In this document: positions 56,468 to 64,000 of the stretch, in pieces
How positions within the stretch are numbered: the first letter of the stretch is position 1
How the letters are laid out: every line of letters starts with the position of its first letter
NCBI GenBank assembly: GCA_032433765.1
Contig: JAVIAB010000024.1
Span: 12,352,959 to 12,416,958 of the forward strand
Source of the DNA: Megaustenia siamemsis
Lineage: Eukaryota > Mollusca > Gastropoda > Stylommatophora > Ariophantidae
Length of the DNA stretch: 64,000 bases
Reading direction: 5' to 3'
Position numbers and translations under genes: made by a program
Notes under the pieces: generated by a model
Seen by the model: only the letters and a program-made list of their open reading frames with translations
The model's database searches: none
What the model was told of the DNA's origin: nothing

Positions 56468-56669
56468 GAGCATTCTTCAATACAAGATCAGATAACCAAT
56501 TATGGAAACAAAACTGACTGATTTTAAACTAACACCATTTGCACATCATATTACTTACAGATTTCACTTGATCCAAAAAATTGTCATACTGGGAACATAT
56601 ACAAATGTAGTTTAATATAAAACACGTACATCGGAACAAAACCTATTGACAGTTATTACATGTGTATTA

Positions 56670-57065
56670 TTATTGTTATTGGTTATGGAAGGCCTCGGTA
56701 TCACAGCAAACGAATTAAAATCCATAATTGCTCAACCGCCCGTGCCAGTGGAATCATCCGAATTACTAACACATCTCCCAAACAAAGAAAGGTAACTGTA
56801 GTCCCCATCGTAGCAGTCTCAGCACACGCCAAAAGACATAAGGCGAAACCGCGCAGAAAGTGAACACAGCCAACTGTTCTCTGTCATACGATATCAGCAT
56901 TCATCGTAACAAAGCGGGATATCGAAGCAGGATCAAAACGGATGAGACACACAGCTCACAGTGTGCACAGAGCACTTAACTCAGTAGCTCCTGCAACAAG
57001 CCGGACTTGGAATATGAGGAAACTGCAAGAAGGAACACTTTTCAGACATAGCCTTCAATGGTTCC
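56670..57065 (+). repeat. Rep-1, longest copy
   Basis: From GGTTATGGAAGGCCTCGGTA to AGCCTTCAATGGTTCCT. It includes the extra end GCAACAAGCCGGACTTGGA also seen at 61.9 kb. Class unknown; an LTR or MITE fragment is possible. Confidence 0.8.
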
Positions 57066-57095
57066 TGCCGCCTATCCACCATATACCATGGGAGT

Positions 57096-57575
57096 TCACG
57101 TCCTCCGGAAAATGATGATCGTCATAGCACTTGATGATGTTAGGCCGTCATTGATGACTCCAATTCCAAACATATAGACACACAGTGGTGGTAAGTTATC
57201 ATTTCCAATCCAACAGAAGCCACATGACCTGTAGTTAGTAAAACCACAGAGAGAATATGATTTTGTGACCTTCACTGATTCACTCTTAGATGTGAATGTG
57301 TAGTTTACACAAGAGGAGAAGTTTTCAACTACAGTGATCCCATTTAAGGCAATTCTGGGATAGCAAGGCAAGTCTCCTTTATAGCAGCAGAACTTGATGT
57401 TCTCCGCTCCCTTCTTGTAGCTGCCGCCACACGATTCTGATGTCTCATTAACTTGGACATCATTCAAGAACAATGTCAGATTAACATTCCATAGATATGG
57501 CTCTGCTGATGAAATGCTTGGTGCAACAGTTGTATCAATCATACAGGAGGCTCCTGGTCTGTGGTCATTAATATC
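57096..57575 (-). CDS. Candidate exon of a cysteine-rich extracellular protein
   Basis: An open minus-strand frame of about 150 codons, unlike any repeat in the window. Reading upstream of its ATG the frame continues as CAVCDINDHRPGASC, so the ATG need not be the start. A CACAG acceptor near 57568 could begin an exon. It holds about a dozen cysteines (SCGGSYKK, KFCCYKGDLPCYP, SSCVNYTF, LCGFTNYRSCGFCWIGN, PLCVYMFG) and NxS/T sites (NLT, NET, NFS, NYT), as in secreted or surface proteins. No membrane segment is certain. I do not recognise the family. It could be a single exon of a longer gene or a decayed one. No upstream or downstream exon is visible here. Confidence 0.5.
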   Translation of the reverse strand, partial: DINDHRPGASCMIDTTVAPSISSAEPYLWNVNLTLFLNDVQVNETSESCGGSYKKGAENIKFCCYKGDLPCYPRIALNGITVVENFSSCVNYTFTSKSESVKVTKSYSLCGFTNYRSCGFCWIGNDNLPPLCVYMFGIGVINDGLTSSSAMTIIIFRRT

Positions 57576-57719
57576 ACAGACGGCACATGATGTTGTTATA
57601 TTCAGTATTTATTTCTGGGGTATAAATATGTGGCACACACATGGAGAGTGGTGTGTGGTCACAGTAATCCCATTAAAGGATGACGTCATGGGACGCACCA
57701 AAATGGCAGCTTAATTATA

Positions 57720-58170
57720 TTCGAGCTATGGACTAGGCAATGTTTACATTGAACAACACGATATAGGTTATTGCTGCGAGTTGGCAGATTTTTGAAAATG
57801 TTTTCAAGAGTTTGAACATAAATGTTTGTTCACAGTTCGTTAACCTTCGCTGTAGATAAAGTCGTTAATTCGATGGCTTGGTTTCAGACGTTTGGTAGCT
57901 AAGGACCTAACTTGTGCAAACGGATGGCATTGGCAAGGATCATTTTGAATCTATGAAGTGGGCTCATTGTGTGTTTAACTCAAAAGCATATAGACAGTTG
58001 TTGTTGACCAGTCTTCTCCTTGAATATCATTGTCCCCGTCTTTCCATTTTATATTGTGATCAATTATATCAATAATGGAACGAAATGTATTTTTGATTAG
58101 CGATATATTTGACTATTTAAATCAGGAAAAGTAATTGGAACACAGCGTCACATTTCCTTTCTTTTTGGAA
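57720..58170. other. No recognised feature
   Basis: AT-rich. It could be intron or promoter of the preceding exon candidate, but I see no supporting signals. Confidence 0.4.
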
Positions 58171-58174
58171 TAGA

Positions 58175-59635
58175 GGTATATGCTCAGAGAATGCTCAAGT
58201 ATAGAGATATGTGCTCAGAGAATGCTCAAGTATAGAGATGTATGCTCAGAGAATGCTCAAGTATAGAGATATGTGCTCAGAGAATGCTCAAGTATAGAGA
58301 TGTATGCTCAGAGAGCTCATGTATAGAGATGTATGCGCAGAGAGCTCATGTATAGAGATGTATGCGCAAAGAGCTCATGTATAGAGGTGTATGCTCAGAG
58401 AATGATCAAGTATAGAGATGTATGCTCAGATAGCTCATGTATAGAGATGTATGCTCAGAGAGCTCATGTATAGAGATGTATGCTCAGAGAATGCTCAAGT
58501 ATAGAGATGTATGCTCAGAGAGCTCATGTATAGAGATGTATGCTCAGAGAATGATCAAGTATAGAGATGTATGCTCAGAGAGCTCATGTATAGAGATGTA
58601 TGCTCAGAGAATGCTCAAGTATAGAGATGTATGCTCAGAGAGAGCTCATGTGTAGAGAATGGTATGCTCAGATAGCTCATGTATAGAGAATTATATACTC
58701 AGATAGCTCATGTATAGAGAATTGTATGCTCTGAGAGCTCATGTGTAGAGATGTATGCTCAGAGAGCTCATGAATAGAGATTATGCTCAGAGAGCTATGT
58801 ATATAGATGTATGCTCAGAGAGCTCATTTATATAGATGCATGCTCAGAGAGCTATGTATTGAGATGTATGCTCAGAGACCTGCTCATGTAGAGAGCTGTA
58901 TGTCCAGAGAGCTCATGTATAGAGATTTATGCTTAGAGAGCTGCTCATGTAGAGAGCTGTATGTCCAGAGAGCTCATGTATAGAGATTTATGCTTAGAGA
59001 GCTGCTCATGTAGAGAGCTGTATGTCCAGAGAGCTCATGTATAGAGATGTGTGCTTAGAGAGCTATGTATATAGATGTATGCCCAGAGACCTGCTCATGT
59101 AGAGAGCTGTATGTCCAGAGAGCTCATGTATAGAGATTTATGCTTAGAGAGCTGGTCATGTAGAGAGCTGTATGTCCAGAGAGCTCATGTATAGAGATGT
59201 ATGCTTAGAGAGCTGCTCATGTAGAGAGCTGTATGTCCAGAGAGCTCATGTATAGAGATGTGTGCTTAGAGAGCTGCTCATGTAGAGAGCTGTATGTCCA
59301 GAGAACTCATGTATAGAGATGTGTGCTTAGAGAGCTGCTCATGTAGAGAGCTGTATGTCCAGAGAACTCATGTATAGAGATGTGTGCTTAGAGAGCTGCT
59401 CATATAGAGAGCTGTATGTCCAGAGAACTCATGTATAGAGATGTGTGCTTAGAGAGCTGCTCATGTAGAGAGCTGTATGTTCAAAGAGCTCATGTATAGA
59501 GATGTGTGCTCACAGACATCATGTATAGAGATGTGTGCTCACAGACATCATGTATAGAGATGTGTGCTCACAGACAACTTGTATAGAGATGTGTGCTCAC
59601 AGACATCAAGTATAGAGATGTGTGCTCAGTTTTAA
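58175..59635. repeat. 29-bp minisatellite with 59-bp higher order
   Basis: Basic unit GAGATGTATGCTCAGAGAGC plus TCATGTATA. From 58880 a double unit TGCTCATGTAGAGAGCTGTA with TGTCCAGAGAGCTCATGTAT takes over with a period near 59-60. Confidence 0.95.
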
Positions 59636-59979
59636 ACACTTTTGTACAGCCTGCAACTCCCCAGATCTTCACACACCGACCATGGTAAATACAAACACTG
59701 GCCTGTCCTCCAGCTTGAATGAACTTATCTTCTTTTACTTGTGACTTCCCTCTTTTCATATTTTTTTTTATTACAGAAGAAATATATAGAATATATATAT
59801 ATATATGAAATCATCGACCATAGGTCAGCAACAACCCGTTTGCGGCGCCAACAGTTCAGAAAATAAATTACCCAAAAACCTGATGGTCAGACGTCTAGGC
59901 GCTGATTTACACCGTGACTTCCGGACTCTCACGTAAATAAACAACATAACGACAATGTAATCATGGGCGAGACGTGGCA
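59636..59979. other. Unassigned, with short (AT)n
   Basis: (AT)n at 59790-59807. Nothing else recognised. Confidence 0.5.
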
Positions 59980-60352
59980 ATCATCGTCATCATTTAGTGC
60001 CGTCTCCGCATCAAATGTTGGCTTCTATGGAGCACCATTCTGCTCTGTCCTTGTTTTGATGGTGCAGATTGTCATAGGCTGACTTGTCCATCTTTTGATG
60101 TTACTCGTCCATGTCAGTCTTGGTCTGCCTCTTACCCTGTATTTTCCCTGCCAATATTACTTTTATTAGGCTGTATTATATTTTACCTTGTATTTTCCCT
60201 TGCAATATTACTTTTATTATTGTGTCTTTAACGTGCCCCAAAAATTGCATTTGTTTTGTTCTAATTGTATTTAGTAAATCTAATTTCATCTTTAGTTTCT
60301 TTAAAACTTCATTGTTTTCTTTCTTTTCTTTCCATCCAATTCTACCTATTAT
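59980..60352 (-). mobile_element. LINE-D 3' part with internal duplication
   Basis: Minus strand: IIGRIGWKEKKENNEVLKKL, MKLDLLNTIRTKQMQFLGHV, then a GKIQGK region that is duplicated (TTACCCTGTATTTTCCCT at 60132 and TTACCTTGTATTTTCCCT at 60184). The tail is ATCGTCATCATTTAG. Confidence 0.75.
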
Positions 60353-60355
60353 AAG

Positions 60356-60770
60356 CGCCAATAAGCGATACAAATAAAATCACCAACCGTAGATATGCTA
60401 CATCGGGTGGTTGCAAGACGTCCCCGGGCCGACATACACTCCACGTGCACGTCTATAAAAGGACGTTGCAAGTAGTGACAATTTTTTTTTCCCCCACTGA
60501 CGAGCACACCAAAGTGCTGGGTTAAAGGCAGGTAAATAAGACTATTTTCGAGCGTGTTCCGTAGATTAAGAGTAGTTTTTTGTGCCGAACATAGAGTGTA
60601 AGCCTTAGAGGCAATGCAGGATGAGGTCGACGCCTGGGAGTTATGACCCAGGTGGGTCCATCTCCCACTAGAGTGTCGAGAAGCTAAAGGGCCGAAACAC
60701 TTGCTCGACAGGTTGTCCACTTTTGATGATCAGTTTACCTCCTACTGTGAAGCTCTGTACAAAGAGTTCC
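60356..60770. other. Unassigned, GC-richer
   Basis: A 123-codon minus ORF (60349-60720) is open but has no domain that I recognise and could be chance. TATAAAAGG at 60451 resembles a TATA box. Confidence 0.35.
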
Positions 60771-60783
60771 TATATATTTATAA

Positions 60784-61005
60784 TATAAACAAAGGACAAG
60801 AGGTAGGGTTCGAACCCAACCGACGGCTTCCGGTTCACCCAGCCTTTAATGGGTACCGGATATTTTTCAGGGAAAGTAAAGCAGCCCGGGCGTAATACCG
60901 ACCACATTACCCCAAAAATCATGTGCCGAAGGTCTGTAAAATGTATGGTCACTAACACCATATTCCCTATACGCCACTTGGCGTCACGGGTGTACTTTAC
61001 TTCAT
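60784..61005 (+). mobile_element. SINE-1 copy, head-truncated
   Basis: From AAACAAAGGACAAGAGGTAG (B box GGGTTCGAACCC) to GTCACGGGTGTACTTTACTT. The A box is missing. Confidence 0.87.
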
Positions 61006-61011
61006 ATATAT

Positions 61012-61471
61012 ATCAAAATCTATGTCAATAAAAATGAGAAAGAGAGTTCATCGGTGCTATATAGAACCAATTCTGACCTATGGAATCGAATCATGGACAG
61101 TAGACAAACAAATGAAAAGACGATTAGAGGCCACAGAGATGGGATTTCTCAGAAAAATGCTGAAAGTTCCCTGGACAGCTAAAAAGACAATGAGGAAGTT
61201 CTCAAAGAGGCCAACACAAAAGCGGAGCTCTTTAAAACAGAAAGAAACAATCAACATTTTTGGGCACATCATGAGAAGAGGAAAGTTGGAATACTTGGTT
61301 ACAACTGGCAAAATAAAAGGAAAGAGTGATCGCGGACGACAAAGAGAGAAAATACTGAATAGCTTTGTGTCATGGCATGGAAAACAGTCAACAACAGAAC
61401 TGATACGATGCAATGTAGATAGAAGATTGTGGAGGGACATGATCACCTACGCCAACCGGTATGGCCCACGA

Positions 61472-61472
<1 letters not shown>
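61012..61472 (+). mobile_element. LINE-C 3' part, long open frame
   Basis: MSIKMRKRVHRCYIEPILTY, GIESWTVDKQMKRRLEATEM, GFLRKMLKVPWTAKK, FGHIMRRGKLEYLVTTGKIK, LWRDMITYANRYGPR. 150 codons open except for a compensated frame slip near 61190-61240. Ends ACGATGATATAT into (AT)n. Confidence 0.85.

Positions 61473-61525
<53 letters not shown>
61473..61525. repeat. (AT)n microsatellite
   Basis: About 26 AT dinucleotides following the LINE-C end. Confidence 0.97.
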
Positions 61526-61528
<3 letters not shown>

Positions 61529-61529
61529 A

Positions 61530-61905
61530 CAGCTTTCCCTCATAATCTATGTAAGAGTGAACGAATATCGTAGATTGTGTAAAATGCCTACCTGTCTATA
61601 CACCTTTTGAAAACAAATGTGTCTTCCCCAATATGAAACCGAAAGTCACAATATTAACGATAATGTATTTATTGTAAACGGTTTGTTGAGAAACCTACAA
61701 CACGTTTTCATTTTAATCGATTTCTTTGTTCAGCGCCTGGTGACTATCTCAGTTGTCGATGACTTACTCTGTCAGGTCGCTGTTGATTCATCTCTTGGCG
61801 TCTTTGTGGGGCTCACGTCTCGGACACAGTTACATCATGTTCTACAGATCTGACTCATTCACAACGTCATACTGATGTAATTGTTTCAGGGACACTATAG
61901 TAATC
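61530..61905. other. No recognised feature
   Basis: A 78-codon plus ORF (61617-61853) has no features that I recognise. Confidence 0.4.
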
Positions 61906-62305
61906 AATTTTATGAACCATTGAGGAATAGTATGAAAAGTGTTCCTTGTTGCAATGTCCTCACAATCCAAGTCCGGCTTGCCGCTAGAGCTAATGAGTTT
62001 AGTGCTCTGTGTTCACCGTGAGCTGTGTGTTTCATTCGGATTGAGTTTTTATATTCCGATTGCTTACGATGAATGATGAAGTAAAGTATGAAGAAGACAG
62101 TTCAGCTGCGTTCACTTTCAGTGCCGCTTGGCCTTATATCTTTTGGCGTGTCCTATTGCTGCTATGATGGAGATTGTAACTGTCTTTTTTGTTTGGATCC
62201 TTCTATAAGATGATTTTTAAATTGGATGATTCCACTGGCACGGCCGGTTGAGCAAATATGGATTTGAATTCGTTTGCAGTGATACCGGGGCCTTTGACTA
62301 ACCAT
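61906..62305 (-). repeat. Rep-1 copy
   Basis: The reverse complement of the 56.7-kb copy over nearly its whole length, including CAAGTCCGGCTTGC, GAGCTGTGTGTTTCATTCGG and GGTTGAGCAAATATGGATTT. Confidence 0.8.
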
Positions 62306-62480
62306 AAGCAGAACAAACAATCAATAGTTGAAACAGACAACGTTCCCACAACCATGAGCAAAAACAACAAACGTTTCCTACGAATTTCAGAGATAACTAA
62401 CTTGTAAATCATACTGGAGACAAATAATAATAAATGAATATTATTATAGAGGGAAACTTCCGAGGCGATAATCAGTGAAT

Positions 62481-62782
62481 CAATTCATAGGAAGAGGTAT
62501 GTTTACAGCACTCGGAAAAATTGACAAATAATCAACAACAGAAACAAATATGAACCAAGGCAGGATCGAACCCGTACTCAGTAGCACAGCGCCTTGCCAC
62601 GAAAAGCCAAACGCTAGGGAACACTGCCACTAAGCTAAGTGTTCCCTAGCGTTTGGCTTTTCGTGGCAAGGCGCTGTGCCACTGAGTAAGGGTTCGATCC
62701 TGCCTTGGTTCATATTTTTTTATGTTGTTGCTTATTTGTCATTTTTTCCGAGTGCTGTAAACATACCTCTTCCTATGAATTG
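62481..62782. mobile_element. 302-bp palindromic hairpin element with tRNA-type B box
   Basis: The left arm 62481-62625 and right arm 62638-62782 are near-perfect reverse complements (145 bp each) around a 12-base loop GCCACTAAGCTA. Each arm carries AAGGCAGGATCGAACCC (or its complement GGGTTCGATCCTGCC), a B-box-like sequence, and CCAAACGCTAGGGAACAC. Single-arm relatives are at 11676-11830 and 12409-12548. No ORF. Confidence 0.85.
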
Positions 62783-62964
62783 TAAATCATACACATATTA
62801 TATGTTATTATTCATAACAATGTAACTTCTACATTACTTATTTATTCCTTACTTACGTCTCTCATAATAGCAATCTATTTAAAGAAATAAGAATCAAGAG
62901 GTGAACTAGAATGTTTGAAATCACCTAATCTTAGATACTTGATTATGTACATAATTATATCCAT

Positions 62965-63615
62965 AGTTAAAGAAAAAGACATCACCTCAGTGCACAATAA
63001 AGACAAGTGGAACAATATTAAAACAGGTAAATGAATTTAAATATTTGGGAACTTTGTTAACCTCAGACGGAAGATGTACAACAGAGGTGAGATGCAGAAT
63101 GGCTCAGGCAAAAGCAGCTTTCCAAAAAATGAGGAAGATACTATGCAATCCATTTTTGACAATAGAAACAAGAAAAAGAGTTCTTAAATAATACGTAGAG
63201 CCAGTCTTAACATATGGATGCGAATCATGGACAATAGGACAACATACAAGAATATCACTGGAGTCTGTAGAAATGTGGTTTTACAGAAGAATGTTGAGCA
63301 TACCATGGACAGCTAAGAAGAGTAATGAAGATGTTCTGAGAGAGGTCAAAGCAAAAAGAGAGCTATTTTCCAATATTAGGAAGAAACAATCATCATTTTG
63401 GCCATGTAATGAGAAGAGAACAACTGGAATATATTGTAACAACTGGAAAAATTGAAGGACGAAGAGATAGAGGGAAGCAAATAGAAAAAATAACAGACAG
63501 CTTAAGAGAATGGTTTGGCAGAAGGTCAACAACAGAAATGATACAAAACTGTCGAGATCGAAAGTTGTGGAGAGACATGATCACCTACGCCAGTAGACCC
63601 GGTTCTTGATGATGA
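62965..63615 (+). mobile_element. LINE-A, long 3' part
   Basis: Thumb VNEFKYLGTLLTSDGRCTTE, RCRMAQAKAAFQKMRKILCN, MWFYRRMLSIPWTAKKSNED, then a one-base loss in CATTTTGGCC (63397) breaking the frame before MRREQLEYIVTTGKIEGRRD, LWRDMITYASRPGS and GATGATGATG. The 5' end is truncated at 62965. Confidence 0.85.
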
Positions 63616-63825
63616 TGTATACATGACAAGTACTGGGCACTAGCAAATACACAATGAGGAAGGCAATAATTCGTAAGTTAAATCAAAGTGATTGCTCATG
63701 TTCCTGCACTTAGCTCTTCATCGTGTTACTTACTGACTCTAAAGTATTAAAGCCTAATTCAATCTGAGAAAGAAAGACATGGCGATTGATTTTTAAAAAC
63801 TATATTTCCATAATTACGTTCATTT

Positions 63826-63905
63826 CTTTCTATCTATCTTTCTTTCTTTCTTTCTTCCTATTTTTCTTTCTTTCTTTCGTCCTTTCTTTCTTTCTTGCTT
63901 CCTTT
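63826..63905. repeat. (CTTT)n-type microsatellite
   Basis: Imperfect TTTC/TTTCT repeats. Confidence 0.95.
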
Positions 63906-64000
63906 CATGAACTCTTTTTTACTGAGTTTAGAAAGCAGAGAAAAATGCATGTTGATCTTTTCTGCGACACAATCAAGACTAAGTTTAAACCAGATATAAG

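Noticed and set aside
60349..60720. 123-codon minus ORF as a gene
   Set aside because: No recognisable domain. It overlaps the edge of a LINE-D copy and could be open by chance.

Overview
The window looks like repeat-choked, AT-rich animal nuclear DNA. Candidate lineage: a mollusc or another lophotrochozoan. That is an inference from the style of the LINE proteins and tRNA-derived SINEs, not proven here. There are no operons, ribosome binding sites, rRNA genes or CRISPR arrays. Nearly everything recognisable is a transposable element or a tandem array. By my count about 17 kb (roughly a quarter) is minisatellite or microsatellite. Only one short ORF (about 57.1-57.55 kb, minus strand) looks like a possible exon of an ordinary host gene.

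Element families (my labels). LINE-A, LINE-C and LINE-D are non-LTR retrotransposon 3' ends whose proteins finish in a related C-terminal region (RRMLRIPWTAKKS, FGHVMRRE, LWRDMITYA in A and C) and whose DNA ends in a (GAT)n tail. LINE-B carries a reverse transcriptase (GVRQGC, FADD) and ends in (AAG)n. LINE-E, F and G are further LINE pieces: a thumb/C-terminal region, an RNase H region, and a C-terminal zinc finger. SINE-1 is a tRNA-derived SINE with clear A and B boxes, present in about nine copies. Three other tRNA-like SINE heads occur once each. Rep-1, Rep-2 and SINE-3 are interspersed repeats that I can define only by their copies. A roughly 275-310 bp MITE with TTAA ends is present three times.

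Layout. 0-5 kb: LINE-A and B ends, two SINE-1 copies, 97-bp and 69-bp arrays, Rep-1, MITE copy 1. 5-10 kb: LINE-D copies and 49-, 28- and 45-bp arrays. 10-19 kb: LINE-A/B copies, a hairpin element split by a LINE, SINEs, Rep-1 in inverted pairs, MITE copy 2. 19.5-22.4 kb: a 58-bp minisatellite. 22.9-32.9 kb: mixed LINE and SINE fragments, many nested. 33.1-35.6 kb: a complete TA-flanked DDE transposon with an intact 425-codon transposase (DD83E spacing, closest in design to the DD82E Sailor group of IS630-Tc1-mariner). 35.6-39.9 kb: a mosaic of related transposon remnants, a near-complete LINE-B reverse transcriptase and a MITE interrupted by LINE-C. 40.8-45 kb: a large compound microsatellite and a 2.5-kb 29-bp array. 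45-51.6 kb: LINE pieces, a 28-bp array, and a second LINE-B copy nearly identical to the first. 51.7-53.7 kb: a 34-bp array. 53.7-55.3 kb: LINE-A nested in LINE-D, and a twin-primed LINE-C with target-site duplication. 55.6-64 kb: further arrays, the cysteine-rich exon candidate, LINE-C/D/A copies and a 302-bp near-perfect palindrome with a tRNA-type B box.

The genes here do not form a pathway. The elements relate as autonomous partners (LINE reverse transcriptase, DDE transposase) and the short non-autonomous elements (SINEs, MITEs, hairpins) that probably depend on machinery of this kind. The insertion order can be read at several nested sites.
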